The notes beneath the pieces were generated by a model that did no database searches, was not told the origin of the DNA, and saw only the letters and a list, made by a program, of their open reading frames with translations. Of a stretch of DNA of 64,000 nt, positions 9,838 through 23,903 are shown piece by piece. How positions within the stretch are numbered: position 1 is the first letter of the stretch; every line of letters begins with the position of its first letter. Made by a program: the position numbers and the translations under genes. This DNA comes from Cohaesibacter celericrescens (GTDB lineage Bacteria; Pseudomonadota; Alphaproteobacteria; Rhizobiales; Cohaesibacteraceae). The stretch lies in contig NZ_PKUQ01000031.1 in assembly GCF_002866925.1 (NCBI RefSeq), positions 372,001 to 436,000 of the forward strand, given 5' to 3'.

Positions 9838-10491
9838 TTAAACGATAGATTGGCCTGTTTTTGACCAATCAGCCAAGAAGGCTTCGAGACCTTTTTCAGT
9901 CAGAACATGGTTGGCAAGGCCCTTGATCACCCCTGGAGGGATGGTTGCAACATCAGCGCCGGCCAATGCGCATTCTTTTACATGGTTGGCTGTGCGGATG
10001 GATGCAGCCAGAATTTCTGTTTCAAAACCGTAATTGTCATAAATGGTGCGAATGTCTTCAATCAGTTCCATGCCATCGATGTTAAGGTCGTCGAGGCGGC
10101 CGATGAATGGGGAAATGAAGGTTGCACCAGCTTTGGCAGCCAGAAGGGCCTGATTGGCGGAGAAGCACAAGGTCACATTGACCTTATGGCCTTGGTCTGT
10201 CAGGGCTTTACAGGCTTTCAGGCCTTCAATCGTCAATGGCACCTTGATACAAACATTTTTGGCGATTTTTAGCAGTTCTGCAGCTTCGGCCAACATGGCT
10301 TCGCATTCCAGAGCGGTCACTTCGGCAGAAACGGGGCCATCGGTAAGCTCACAAATCTCTGCGATGACTTCTTTGAAATCACGGCCGGATTTTACGATCA
10401 AAGACGGGTTTGTGGTAACACCATCGATCAAGCCAGTAGCCGTCAGCTCGCGAATGTCGTTGGTATCAGCAGTATCTACGAAGAATTTCAT
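9838..10491 (-). CDS. fsa: Fructose-6-phosphate aldolase / small transaldolase
   Basis: A 217-residue TIM-barrel aldolase of the short transaldolase (TalC/FSA) family. It starts [13 protein letters not shown] and contains GVTTNPSLI and the Schiff-base lysine in NVCIKVPLT (about residue 83). The family includes both fructose-6-phosphate aldolases and true transaldolases; sequence alone does not separate them here. The internal ATG at 10491 is chosen because it gives the exact family length and N-terminus; the open frame continues 34 codons upstream without similarity. Transcribed divergently from priA. Confidence 0.9.
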   Translation of the reverse strand: MKFFVDTADTNDIRELTATGLIDGVTTNPSLIVKSGRDFKEVIAEICELTDGPVSAEVTALECEAMLAEAAELLKIAKNVCIKVPLTIEGLKACKALTDQGHKVNVTLCFSANQALLAAKAGATFISPFIGRLDDLNIDGMELIEDIRTIYDNYGFETEILAASIRTANHVKECALAGADVATIPPGVIKGLANHVLTEKGLEAFLADWSKTGQSIV

Positions 10492-10657
10492 TGTGCTCAG
10501 AGCTCCGTTTCCGTTAGCCATAGGTCCGTACAATTTTCCCGATTGGAAATGCTTGTCGGATTTGCTTATGTTCCTTAAACCAAAGTGGGGCAAAGGTCAG
10601 CCCCTAGTGTCCATACAGCCGTTTATTTAAGCGCAAAAAATAAACATAAGGATCATC

Positions 10658-12862
10658 GTGTCGTCAACATGCCAAATTGTGTCGGTTTTGGTGCCGGTTT
10701 ATGTGGACAGTAGCTACAGTTATCGGGTGCCAAATGGGCCATTGGATACTGAAGATGGGGCTGCGCCGTCAAAACTGGTTGCCGGACAGGTGGTCAAGGT
10801 GCCATTGGGGCCGCGATCCGTGCTGGGCGTGGTGTGGGATGATGACGTCGCGTTTACTGACAACAACCGCCTTAAAGATATAGAGCATGTTTATCACGGC
10901 ACGGTGTTGTCAGCGAATTTCCGCAAATTTGTTGATTGGATTGCGCAGTATACTCTGGCTCAAAGAGGCATGGTGCTGCGGATGGTGCTGCGTGGAGAAG
11001 AATCGCTGTTGCCACCCAAGCCGATAAAGGCCCTGCGTCTGGCAGGCCCTGTACCCGCGCGCATGACCAAGGCGCGCGAGCAGGTGCTATCGGTGATGGA
11101 AGGTGGTCTTGCACAGGTCAAAGCGGATATTGTGGAGCGCAGTGGGGTTTCTGCCTCGGTTGTTGATGGGTTGGTCAAGGCCGGTACGCTTGAGCCTTGC
11201 TTTTTGCCCGCACCAGCGTTGGTGGCGACACCTCAAGCTGATTTTGCCGCCCCTAGGTTGAGCGAACAGCAGGAAGTAGCCGCGCAGCAGTTGCGTCAGG
11301 CTGTTGCAGCTGACTGTTTTGCAGGCTTGCTGCTGGATGGTGTGACTGGGTCTGGTAAGACAGAAGTCTATTTTGAAGGTGTTGCCGAAGCCCTACGACA
11401 CGGTAAGCAGATTTTGATCATGGTGCCCGAAATTGCGCTGACCGGCGCGTTTCTGGATCGGTTTGAAGCGCGTTTTGGTGTAAGACCGGGCGAATGGCAT
11501 TCCGGTCAGTCGCAGCGCTATAAAAACTTGATATGGCGCGGTGTGGCGACGGGTGAAATTCAAGTTGTTGTCGGCGCACGATCCTCGCTGATGTTGCCGT
11601 TTCGTGATTTGGGGCTGATTGTGGTCGATGAGGAGCATGACGGCGCCTATAAACAAGAAGACCGTGTGATTTATAATGCACGGGACATGGCCGTCGTGCG
11701 GGGGCATTTGTCCGGGTTTCCTGTGGTGTTGGCAAGCGCAACGCCTTCGGTAGAGAGTCACAACAACGCACTTCAGGGGCGTTACAGTCGGATACATCTT
11801 CCGGATCGGTTTGGTGGCCAGTCGATGCCGGATATCGCGCTGATTGATATGCGGGCCAATCCGCCAGAGAAGGGCCACTGGCTGTCGCCTGTGCTGATTG
11901 AGGCGGTGAATGAGACGTTGGAGGCCGGTCAACAGAGTCTGTTGTTCCTCAATCGGCGTGGCTATGCCCCGTTGACCTTGTGTCGGACCTGTGGGCACCG
12001 ATTTCAATGTCCTTCCTGTTCCACTTGGTTGGTGGAGCATCGCTTCCGTAAGCAATTGGTCTGTCACCATTGTGGTCATTGCGAGCCCGTTCCGCCTGCG
12101 TGTCCTGCATGTGGCCAAGAAGACAGTCTCGTGGCATGCGGTCCCGGTGTCGAACGTATTGCGGAAGAGGCTGCCAGCTTGTGGCCGGACCGGCATATTG
12201 TGATTCTCTCCAGTGATCTGATCCATGGTGTGCAGCAATTGCGAACCGAACTGGAGCTGATCTCTTCAGGCAAGGCGGACATTGTCATCGGCACGCAGCT
12301 CGTGGCCAAAGGGCATAATTTCCCTGCGATGATGCTGGTTGGTGTGATTGATGCCGATCTGGGGTTGGCGCATGGAGATTTGCGGGCTGGGGAGAAGGTT
12401 TTTCAAACTTTGGCGCAAGTAACCGGTCGTGCGGGGCGGCACACGGGGCAGGGGCGCGGCTTATTGCAAAGCTACGCGCCCGATCATCCGGTGATTGCTG
12501 CACTCGCAAATGGGGATCGTGAGGGGTTTTACACATATGAACTTGAACAACGTCATAGAGCCATGATGCCGCCCTTTGGGCGATTGGCAGCCATCATCCT
12601 GTCGGCGGAAGATAGAGAGGCTGCTTTGTCTTATGGCCGACTGATGGTTCGGGCTGTGCCGCGCGAGAATGACGTGCGGGTATTGGGACCGGCAGAAGCG
12701 CCGCTTTCTGTGCTTCGTGGCCGCTATCGCTTTCGATTGCTGGTGGCGACTCCTCGGAGTTTTTCTCTTTCGCCATGGTTGCGGCTTTGGTTATCCCAAT
12801 GCCCGAAACCAAAAGGATCGCTGCGTGTGCAAATAGATGTCGATCCTGTGTCTTTCGTCTAA
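10658..12862 (+). CDS. priA: Primosomal replication protein N' (PriA helicase)
   Basis: Replication-restart 3'-5' DNA helicase, 734 residues, near the E. coli length. It has an N-terminal DNA-binding domain (1-105), Walker A GVTGSGKTEVYF (about residue 228), DEEH (VVDEEHDGAYKQ), the zinc-binding insertion with four CxxC pairs between about residues 440 and 490 (CRTCGHRFQCPSC, CHHCGHCEPVPPACPACG), and helicase motif VI (QVTGRAGR). GTG is the start, preceded by AAGGATC. No terminator is obvious before the ATP synthase operon. Confidence 0.97.
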   Translation: MSSTCQIVSVLVPVYVDSSYSYRVPNGPLDTEDGAAPSKLVAGQVVKVPLGPRSVLGVVWDDDVAFTDNNRLKDIEHVYHGTVLSANFRKFVDWIAQYTLAQRGMVLRMVLRGEESLLPPKPIKALRLAGPVPARMTKAREQVLSVMEGGLAQVKADIVERSGVSASVVDGLVKAGTLEPCFLPAPALVATPQADFAAPRLSEQQEVAAQQLRQAVAADCFAGLLLDGVTGSGKTEVYFEGVAEALRHGKQILIMVPEIALTGAFLDRFEARFGVRPGEWHSGQSQRYKNLIWRGVATGEIQVVVGARSSLMLPFRDLGLIVVDEEHDGAYKQEDRVIYNARDMAVVRGHLSGFPVVLASATPSVESHNNALQGRYSRIHLPDRFGGQSMPDIALIDMRANPPEKGHWLSPVLIEAVNETLEAGQQSLLFLNRRGYAPLTLCRTCGHRFQCPSCSTWLVEHRFRKQLVCHHCGHCEPVPPACPACGQEDSLVACGPGVERIAEEAASLWPDRHIVILSSDLIHGVQQLRTELELISSGKADIVIGTQLVAKGHNFPAMMLVGVIDADLGLAHGDLRAGEKVFQTLAQVTGRAGRHTGQGRGLLQSYAPDHPVIAALANGDREGFYTYELEQRHRAMMPPFGRLAAIILSAEDREAALSYGRLMVRAVPRENDVRVLGPAEAPLSVLRGRYRFRLLVATPRSFSLSPWLRLWLSQCPKPKGSLRVQIDVDPVSFV

Positions 12863-12943
12863 ATGGTCAGGGCTTTATTTATCAGTCTTTTGCATTAGAA
12901 AGGCGATTTACGACTTATGGCCTTTAAGGTAATGTTGCGCATG

Positions 12944-12962
12944 GTCTAGGCATGTGCTAGAC
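12944..12962. promoter_or_regulatory. Dyad upstream of the atp operon
   Basis: A near-perfect inverted repeat, GTCTAG-GCA-TG-TGC-TAGAC with one bulged base, lies 107 bases before the atpH start in the 206-bp priA-atpH gap. It may be an operator or an mRNA leader hairpin. TTGCGC just upstream could be a -35, but I see no good -10. Function unproven. Confidence 0.3.
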
Positions 12963-13068
12963 GAGCAACGGTTTTAGGGGTGATGCGATCCCAGACAGAT
13001 GAGGCGTACTCTCTCATGGCAGAGACACCAAAATGGGGTTACACTGTTGTGATGGGATCAATCTCCAA

Positions 13069-15176
<2,108 letters not shown>

Positions 15177-15208
15177 TTCGCTGGGACTGACGGGGAACGG
15201 AGGCTAAC

Positions 15209-17547
<2,339 letters not shown>

Positions 17548-17589
17548 GCGGCGTCTTACGCCTTTTTTTCCGGGAAGTAGGTATTCATC

Positions 17590-17994
17590 ATGGCCCAAGC
17601 TTTCAGTTTTGAACTGGTTTCGCCAGAGAGGCTCGTTCTTTCAGAATCCTGCACCTCAGTCGTGGTTCCAGGTCTGGACGGTTTCTTTACCGTATTGAAA
17701 GATCATTCGCCTGTGATCGCTTCTATTTCTCCTGGTGTTCTCGAAGCCGAGATGGAAGACGGCAGCAAACGCGACATTTATGTCCGTGGTGGTTTTGCCG
17801 ATGTTGCCAATTCAGGCTTGAAGGTGCTCGTCGAACAGGCGCTTCCGATCGATGAACTGGACCACGACAAGGTGGCTCAGTTGATTAAAGATGCGGAAGA
17901 AGATGTTGCGGACGCTCAAAGTGATGACGTCAGGAACGAAGCCGATCTTCGGCTCTCTCGACTGCATAAGTTGCAGGCCGCGGTTTCAAAGTAA
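17590..17994 (+). CDS. atpC: F1F0 ATP synthase subunit epsilon
   Basis: Epsilon subunit, 134 residues: an N-terminal beta-sandwich (ELVSPERLVLSE, VPGLDGFFTVLKDHSPVIASI) and a C-terminal helical hairpin. It couples rotor and F1 and can inhibit ATP hydrolysis. Last gene of the F1 operon. Confidence 0.97.
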   Translation: MAQAFSFELVSPERLVLSESCTSVVVPGLDGFFTVLKDHSPVIASISPGVLEAEMEDGSKRDIYVRGGFADVANSGLKVLVEQALPIDELDHDKVAQLIKDAEEDVADAQSDDVRNEADLRLSRLHKLQAAVSK

Positions 17995-18013
17995 GATCGC
18001 TGCAGAAACAAAG

Positions 18014-18056
18014 AAAAAGGCCGCAGAGAATTTCATCTCGCGGCCTTTTTTGTTTT
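18014..18056. terminator. Terminator between atpC and rppH, possibly bidirectional
   Basis: GGCCGCAGAGA (18019-18029) pairs with TCTCGCGGCC (18036-18045), with A-rich and T-rich flanks (AAGAAAAA / TTTTTTGTTTT). It ends the atp operon and, read the other way, could serve the convergent rppH. Confidence 0.85.
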
Positions 18057-18107
18057 AATGCGTGGGCTGAACAGGGCTATGCGCGGAGCCCAATATGTAT
18101 TGTTGGG

Positions 18108-18611
18108 CTATATAACAAGTTCGGAAAAAACGTTGGCGACTTGTGTATAGACGTCTCTTTTGAAGGGTACAATGAGGTTGGGAACAACGTGTAAAGACTC
18201 CCAACGCCAACCTTGAAATTCTTGATGTTGGTTGCCGTCACCGGGCGCGAGAACATTGATTTCCGACTCGTCGCCATCAAAGTGAAATGCAAACCATCGT
18301 TGGCGTTGGCCGCGAAACTTGCCTTTTAGGCCAATGCCGAGAAGATCGTCAGGTAAGTCGTAATAAAGCCAATCGGGCGCTTCTTTAAGCAAAGATATGG
18401 TTTGGATAGAGGTCTCTTCAAACAATTCTCTTTTTGCTGCGACCAGTGGATCCTCGCCCTTGTCGATGCCACCTTGCGGCATTTGCCATGTGTAGTTCGA
18501 TTTTTGGAGTTCGGTCGATCCCAAACGGTCTCCAAGCCAAACTTTCTTATCTTGGTTGATGACACAAATGCCAACGCAGTCGCGGTAGGGGAGCTTGTCG
18601 CGGGAGACCAT
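18108..18611 (-). CDS. rppH: RNA pyrophosphohydrolase (Nudix)
   Basis: A 167-residue Nudix hydrolase that removes pyrophosphate from 5'-triphosphorylated RNA to trigger decay. It starts with YRDCVGICVINQD, WQMPQGGIDKGEDP leads into the Nudix box, and the metal-binding helix contains KRELFEETSI; the glycine usual in EEXG is Thr, as in some relatives. The ATG at 18611 fits family length; the frame is open further upstream, but that part overlaps the deacetylase gene. Ten bases after that gene, so co-transcribed. Confidence 0.92.
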   Translation of the reverse strand: MVSRDKLPYRDCVGICVINQDKKVWLGDRLGSTELQKSNYTWQMPQGGIDKGEDPLVAAKRELFEETSIQTISLLKEAPDWLYYDLPDDLLGIGLKGKFRGQRQRWFAFHFDGDESEINVLAPGDGNQHQEFQGWRWESLHVVPNLIVPFKRDVYTQVANVFSELVI

Positions 18612-18621
18612 GAAAATCGCC

Positions 18622-19746
18622 TTATTGTTGCAAGAGAGTGGTGACAGGGACAAGAGCAAAGCCGCGTGAACGAAGGGTCTGCGTCCACTCCGAGATGCTG
18701 CGTACCGACGCTGGCAATGCAGAGGCAACGCCGAGCGCGACACCGTTTTCTTGTGCTATGGCTTCGAGCTGTATCAGCCGTGTTTCGATATCAGAAGCGC
18801 GCCCCCGAAAATCAACAACCAAATCAGCATGCAGGTTCGGTACGCTTAAATTGGTGGCGATGGCGTTAAGCCTGCTACGTCCTGACGCTCCTGTCTCGAC
18901 GTAGAGCAAACCATTCTTTCGCAATTCTCGCATAAAATCCGTACCGGCCAATTCATCAGATGAGAAACGGGCACCCATGTAGTTCATAACGCCGACATAA
19001 GACTCAAATCTTGCCAATACCCACTTCAAATTGGCTGTGTTCGCGTCAGTGTTGGCTGTTGTCAGCAGAGTATGTGGACCAGGATCATTGTTTGGGTAAT
19101 CAAACGGTTCCATGGGCACCTGAACCAGCAGCTCGTGCCCCTGACTGCGTGCCTTTTGGGTCCAGCGCGAGAGGCTGTTGCCATAAGGTGCAAAAGCCAA
19201 GGTGACATCTGGGGACAAGAGGCTGAGGGCTTCTTGGGTGGTTGTCTGTGATAGACCCAAACCATCAATGATCATCGCAATTTTTGGCAATCCTGCAATT
19301 GCATCGCTGTTGATTGGTCTGGAATATATCTTATAGGGCGCTTGTGGGTCGTCGTTGATTACGCTGTTCAATGACGGCGCTGACGGGTCAAGAATACGTA
19401 TTTGACCGTCTTGTAGGTCGTTTGGCTTGCCTGAATTGGGCTCTGGAAAAAGTGGAGCCTGTGCGTTGGCCTCTTGGTCCGGACGGGTTGTCTCGGGAAT
19501 GCCGGGTTTGATGCCTGGGCGAATGGCATCGACGCCAATTCTGGCTGTTTCGTTAAGAGAGCCGGTTAAATCGATGTGCTTTCTTGCGTATCCCCCATAG
19601 GGATCGTCAACGATGGCGACCCATGCAACAAGTCCTATAACCATTGCCGCGAGAGTGCCTACGGATCCAAGCATGAAGATCTGGCTGCCTCTTACGGGTG
19701 CCTTTTTATTTTGCCCCAAGGGCTGTTTCAGATCATTCGCCGCCAC
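18622..19746 (-). CDS. Divergent polysaccharide deacetylase family protein
   Basis: A 374-residue protein with an N-terminal membrane anchor (about residues 22-46), a low-complexity periplasmic linker (about 75-150) and a C-terminal domain of the divergent polysaccharide deacetylase family (KIAMIIDGLGLS, TLAFAPYG, HELLVQVPMEP, GVMNYMGARFSS, FVETGAS-like YVETGASG). The fold suggests sugar deacetylation, but the substrate is unknown. It starts at a GTG preceded by CAGGAGA. Location between ctpA/envC and rppH is the usual Rhizobiales order and hints at a role at the cell wall. Confidence 0.85.
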   Translation of the reverse strand: MAANDLKQPLGQNKKAPVRGSQIFMLGSVGTLAAMVIGLVAWVAIVDDPYGGYARKHIDLTGSLNETARIGVDAIRPGIKPGIPETTRPDQEANAQAPLFPEPNSGKPNDLQDGQIRILDPSAPSLNSVINDDPQAPYKIYSRPINSDAIAGLPKIAMIIDGLGLSQTTTQEALSLLSPDVTLAFAPYGNSLSRWTQKARSQGHELLVQVPMEPFDYPNNDPGPHTLLTTANTDANTANLKWVLARFESYVGVMNYMGARFSSDELAGTDFMRELRKNGLLYVETGASGRSRLNAIATNLSVPNLHADLVVDFRGRASDIETRLIQLEAIAQENGVALGVASALPASVRSISEWTQTLRSRGFALVPVTTLLQQ

Positions 19747-19764
19747 GATCCGTCTCCTGAAGAG

Positions 19765-19796
19765 ATAGAAATGAGGCGGACCCCTAAGGGCCCGCC
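19765..19796 (-). terminator. Probable terminator after ctpA
   Basis: GGCGGACCCC (19775-19784), TAA loop, GGGCCCGCC (19788-19796), one A-C mismatch; on the minus strand it is followed by a T-rich stretch (TCATTTCTATCTCTT). It separates envC-ctpA from the deacetylase-rppH pair. Confidence 0.55.
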
Positions 19797-19812
19797 GGTC
19801 TTTTGATAAAGT

Positions 19813-21177
19813 TTATTTTTCGGCCTTAACAGGATAAGCGACGTTGGTTTCTTCGCCACGCATCAGCTTAAGGGCATACTGCAACTGCGTGTCTTTTTCC
19901 AGTTCAGTCGGAACATAAGAAGGAGAATAGGTTTCCTTCTTCTTGTCTTCTGCGCCTTCTCCCTTGTTGGCATCATCTGTCGTTTCGCCTTCAGCCTCCA
20001 AATGACCCTTCAATTTTGCTTCAGTCGTGGAGGTTTGTGGGAACCGATCTTTCAGTTCGTCTGGCAGTTCCTGTTTGACAAAAATGTCTGGAACAATGCC
20101 CTTGGCCTGAATGGATGTGCCTGATGGGGTGTAGTAACGCGCTGTGGTCAAGCGAATTGCGCCGTTGTTTTCCAGAGGAATGATGGTCTGAACAGACCCC
20201 TTGCCGAAGCTTTTGGAGCCAATCAATGTCGCCCGTTTGTGGTCATACAACGCGCCAGCCACAATTTCTGAAGCACTGGCTGAGCCGCCGTTGATCAGGA
20301 CAATCAAAGGAAGTCCTTTTGTCAGGTCACCGGCGCGTGCGTAGAAGCGTTTGACTTCTTCTTTGTTACGGCCTCGGGTGGAGACAATCTCACCTTGATC
20401 TAGGAAGGTGTCTGAAATAGCGATCGATTGATCGAGTTGGCCACCGGGATTTGATCTCAAATCCAGAATGAAGCCTTTGATTTCTTTTTCGCCAATCTCT
20501 TTCTCGAGGTCAGCAATCGCATTCTTCAATCCTTCAAAAGCCTGGCCATTAAATTGGGTGATGCGAACATATCCGATTTTGCCGTAGGCCTTTGATTTAA
20601 CGGAAGAGATTTTGATAATTTCACGTGTAATCTCGACCTTAATTGGTTGTTCTACTTCCTTGCGGATGATCGTCAGCTGGATTTTGGTTCCAACCCGGCC
20701 GCGCATTCTGTCAACGGCATCACTGAGTGTCATGCCGCGCACGGGTTCATCATCAAGATGTGTGATCAGGTCATCGGCCAAAATCCCAGCCGCATGGGCG
20801 GGGGTATCGTCAATAGGGGATATGACTTTAACCAGACCATCTTCGAGTGTTACCTGAATGCCAAGGCCACCAAACTCACCTGATGTCTCGACGCTCATTT
20901 CCTCGAAGCTTTCCGGTGACATATAGCTGGAATGCGGATCGAGCGAGGTCAACATGCCGTTTAGGGCGGATGCGATGAGCTTTTTGTCTTCTGGTTCCTC
21001 AACATATTCGCGACGGATACGTTCAAATACATCCCCGAACAGATTCAGGTGACGATAAGTCTCGGCACCAGCGGCATTGGCGATGCCAGTCGCATTCCAT
21101 GGTGCCACTGACAGGGTCACGACAAGGCTTGCACCCATAAGGGCGCCAATAAGCAATAATGAGAGTTTACGGATCAT
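19813..21177 (-). CDS. ctpA: C-terminal processing peptidase (S41)
   Basis: Periplasmic tail-specific serine protease, 454 residues. A signal peptide/anchor (MIRKLSLLLIGALMGASLVV) is followed by a PDZ domain (about 90-170, GGLGIQVTLEDG, DLITHLDDEPV) and the S41 catalytic core: Ser in GSASASEIVAGAL and Lys in GSKSFGKGSVQT. The C-terminal 60 residues are Glu/Lys-rich. The ATG overlaps the stop of the upstream envC-like gene (ATGA), so the two are coupled. CtpA proteins trim cell-wall hydrolases and lipoproteins; pairing with an EnvC-type activator supports a cell-division or wall-remodelling role. Confidence 0.93.
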   Translation of the reverse strand: MIRKLSLLLIGALMGASLVVTLSVAPWNATGIANAAGAETYRHLNLFGDVFERIRREYVEEPEDKKLIASALNGMLTSLDPHSSYMSPESFEEMSVETSGEFGGLGIQVTLEDGLVKVISPIDDTPAHAAGILADDLITHLDDEPVRGMTLSDAVDRMRGRVGTKIQLTIIRKEVEQPIKVEITREIIKISSVKSKAYGKIGYVRITQFNGQAFEGLKNAIADLEKEIGEKEIKGFILDLRSNPGGQLDQSIAISDTFLDQGEIVSTRGRNKEEVKRFYARAGDLTKGLPLIVLINGGSASASEIVAGALYDHKRATLIGSKSFGKGSVQTIIPLENNGAIRLTTARYYTPSGTSIQAKGIVPDIFVKQELPDELKDRFPQTSTTEAKLKGHLEAEGETTDDANKGEGAEDKKKETYSPSYVPTELEKDTQLQYALKLMRGEETNVAYPVKAEK

Positions 21178-22700
21178 CCGTCTGCCTTTTCTTTCAAAGC
21201 TACTGTCCACCATGGTGCAGGATTGATCGCAACACCATCTTTTCTCAATTCAATATATAGCACCGGTTTAGACATTCCCGCATCCAAAAGATCCGTTGAT
21301 GCCAACCGAGCTTGTTGCATCGTTCCAACCGGTTCATTGGTTAAAACAAAACTGCCAACTTCCGCAAACACATCATCAAGGCCTGCCAGAACGACATGGT
21401 ACCCGTCTCCGGTGTTTATGATCAAGAGTTTACCGAAGGATCTGAACGGTCCTGCGTAAACTATCCATCCATCTGCCGGACTTGTCACTTGGGCTCCTGC
21501 GCGTGTTGCGATGGACAAACCTTTGGTTTGACCGCCGAACCCATCATTACTACCAAAATCTTTCAAAAGTGCTCCACGAGCGGGAAGTCGTAAAAGTCCC
21601 TTCATTTTATCAAAAGGTATGGCAGGAGAAAGGCGGGCGGCGTCTTTCAAGGCAGCAATTTTTTGTTTTTTGCTTTCAATCTTTTGTTCAAGACTGCGGC
21701 GCTCTGCTTCTTTGGCTTCTGAAACAGCCAAGCGAGCGGCTTCGATCTCTTGTTCCATGCCATTGATCAGGTCTTGGAGGGTTCTGGCTCTTGCGGCCAA
21801 TTCAATGGTTTTCTTTTCTTCGTCAATTGCTGCGCGCTTGGATTCTGCTTCCTGATTTTTCTTTTTGGCAACCAGAAGATCAAGGCGTTTTTGCTCTTCT
21901 GCCAGTTTTTGTAACCCACTTTGCAGTCCGGTTTTTTCGGTCTCGATTTTTGTATGCAGGCGCACAAGTTCATCCAGCTGGGCGGCAAGAGATTGTGCTT
22001 CTATGCGGATTTCTGGCACCAGTGTGCTGAGCAATATGGCGGATCGCACTGCATTGAGTGCTTCATTGGGCCGAATCACCAAAGCCGGGGGCGGGTTTCG
22101 TCCGATGCGTTGCAAGGCGGCCAGAACCTGCGACAATGAATCGCGTTGTTCTGCCAATGATACGCGTAGGGCTGTCTGATCGGCAAAAAGGATTTTCAGG
22201 CGGGTTTCCCGATCTGATAGCGAACTTTCCAATTCTTTGATTCGTTCTGCCGTGGCGATCAAGTCGGACTGTATGGTCTCTCGGTCCGACCGCAGTTGCT
22301 CCACTTCTTTCACCAGTTGACTCTGCTTCTCTTTCGACATTTCGATGGAAGCTTCGATGCGTGTGAGGGTGGCTTCTTGTTCTTTGCGCGCCTTTAGACG
22401 GGCTTCCAGAGCACGGGCTGCTTTTTGTTCGTCTTCGGATTGCTGTATCTCTCTCGCCGTCTTCGCGCCGTCGGTTATTGGAGGCTCGGTGATATTTGTC
22501 TGTTGTGCGTAAGCGGACGCTGCCCCAACCAAAATCAACAAACAAAATGTGACTTGGTAGAGCAGACGCGAACAAAAGGCTCGCAAAACGGATGGGAATA
22601 ATCCCGTTTTGACCGAGTGTTTCGCTGAGTTTTTATTGCTGCGCGGCACGTTGTGCACCCGAATCACCTGGTTTGTTTGCGTGCTGGCAATGTAGAGCAA
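21174..22700 (-). CDS. EnvC-like murein hydrolase activator (degenerate M23/LytM)
   Basis: About 508 residues. A signal peptide (hydrophobic VTFCLLILVGAASAYA, about residues 50-65) precedes a long coiled-coil region rich in Lys/Glu/Gln (about 80-365) and a C-terminal LytM domain (about 385-500). The LytM domain seems to lack the usual zinc ligands: the segment that should carry the first His reads TKGLSIATRAG and the HxH motif is replaced by YHVVLAGL. That fits EnvC-type activators, which have no peptidase activity but activate amidases at the septum. The first ATG is uncertain; a start nearer the signal peptide is possible. Confidence 0.82.
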   Translation of the reverse strand: MLYIASTQTNQVIRVHNVPRSNKNSAKHSVKTGLFPSVLRAFCSRLLYQVTFCLLILVGAASAYAQQTNITEPPITDGAKTAREIQQSEDEQKAARALEARLKARKEQEATLTRIEASIEMSKEKQSQLVKEVEQLRSDRETIQSDLIATAERIKELESSLSDRETRLKILFADQTALRVSLAEQRDSLSQVLAALQRIGRNPPPALVIRPNEALNAVRSAILLSTLVPEIRIEAQSLAAQLDELVRLHTKIETEKTGLQSGLQKLAEEQKRLDLLVAKKKNQEAESKRAAIDEEKKTIELAARARTLQDLINGMEQEIEAARLAVSEAKEAERRSLEQKIESKKQKIAALKDAARLSPAIPFDKMKGLLRLPARGALLKDFGSNDGFGGQTKGLSIATRAGAQVTSPADGWIVYAGPFRSFGKLLIINTGDGYHVVLAGLDDVFAEVGSFVLTNEPVGTMQQARLASTDLLDAGMSKPVLYIELRKDGVAINPAPWWTVALKEKADG

Positions 22701-22793
22701 GGTCGCGTCGGGTGGAATCGCTCGATGAGAAAAATGCGCCTATTACCGTGTGTTTGAGCCAACACATTGTCCAGACAATGGTGTGCGGCTTGG

Positions 22794-23276
22794 TTAAATA
22801 CGATGATAGGGATGGCCCGTCAAAATAGTGATTGCCCGATATATTTGTTCAGTGAGAAGAACTCTCGCAATCTGGTGCGGCCAAGTCATGGAACCTAACG
22901 CCAGTTTGACGTGGGCTTGGTCCAGCAGTGGCTGTCCGTGGCCATCGGGCCCGCCCAGAACAAATGCCATGGCGGGACTGCCGCCATTGCGATGTTTGTC
23001 GATGAGTTTTGCAAATGACTCGCTGGACATATTCTGTCCATGCTCGTCCAGTGCGACGATGATGCAGCCTGCGGGCAGTGCCTTTAAAAGCTGGTCCGCT
23101 TCCTGCGTTTTTCTTTCGCCCGTGCTGCGAGCACGGCTTTCGGAATACTCGACGATTTCAGGTCCGGCAAGGCCGAGGGTTCGTCCTGCTTTTTTTGCCC
23201 GATCCTGATAACGCAGGGCGAGTTCTGTCTCCGGCCCGGCTTTTTGCCGTCCGATAGCCGCTAGGATGAGCTTCAT
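22794..23276 (-). CDS. rlmH: 23S rRNA (pseudouridine-1915-N3)-methyltransferase
   Basis: SPOUT-fold methyltransferase that modifies helix 69 of 23S rRNA on the 70S ribosome, 160 residues. Conserved features: FVLGGPDGHG (SAM-binding knot) and the C-terminal LGSMTWPHQIARVLLTEQIYRA. Downstream of rsfS on the same strand, the common order. Confidence 0.95.
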   Translation of the reverse strand: MKLILAAIGRQKAGPETELALRYQDRAKKAGRTLGLAGPEIVEYSESRARSTGERKTQEADQLLKALPAGCIIVALDEHGQNMSSESFAKLIDKHRNGGSPAMAFVLGGPDGHGQPLLDQAHVKLALGSMTWPHQIARVLLTEQIYRAITILTGHPYHRI

Positions 23277-23348
23277 TTTCCAATCCTTCTGATCGCCATA
23301 TCTGTCCCGGTGGTGTGGGACAGGGGCTGGCGTTCAAATCCGGTTGGC

Positions 23349-23738
23349 TTATGCTTCGTCTTCAGACTCAGCAGTCCACATTTTCTCGATATTGTAGAAT
23401 TCGCGGACTTCAGGACGGAAGATATGCACAATATGGTCGCCTGTGTCGATAAGCACCCAATCGCAATTGGGCATACCTTCCACATGGGCGTTGCCAAGGC
23501 CGTTGTCTTTAAGGTCTCTGAGGAGACGATCGGCGACGGCACCGACGTGGCGATGGGAACGACCAGATGCAATAATCATATAGTCGGCAAGCGAAGACTT
23601 GCCGCGCAGGTCAATGGGCAGAATCTCTTCGGCCTTGGAATCATCCAGGCTTGTGAGGATCAGGTCAAGGGCCTGTTCAGGATCTTTGCGATCCAAAACT
23701 GGGCTAACGGGAGAAGGGCCTTCGGGCATGATCTCCAT
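23349..23738 (-). CDS. rsfS: Ribosomal silencing factor RsfS
   Basis: A 129-residue RsfS/Iojap protein, which binds L14 on the large subunit and blocks subunit joining under starvation. Typical segments: ADYMIIASGRSHRHVGAVADRL and DWVLIDTGDHIVHIFRPEVREFY. ATG at 23738; a second ATG three codons in is also possible. Confidence 0.94.
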   Translation of the reverse strand: MEIMPEGPSPVSPVLDRKDPEQALDLILTSLDDSKAEEILPIDLRGKSSLADYMIIASGRSHRHVGAVADRLLRDLKDNGLGNAHVEGMPNCDWVLIDTGDHIVHIFRPEVREFYNIEKMWTAESEDEA

Positions 23739-23903
23739 GTGTGTTGCGGTGGACAGGAATGCACCTCGTTTATCAAACTGAATTAACAGTTTCTCTGCCC
23801 GTACCGGACGCTTTAAAGCGTATGTACGGAATTGGACAGGCGAAAGAATGATTCGAAAATCGAACCGACGCCAAATTAAATTATGTCATGCTGTGTGACA
23901 TTT

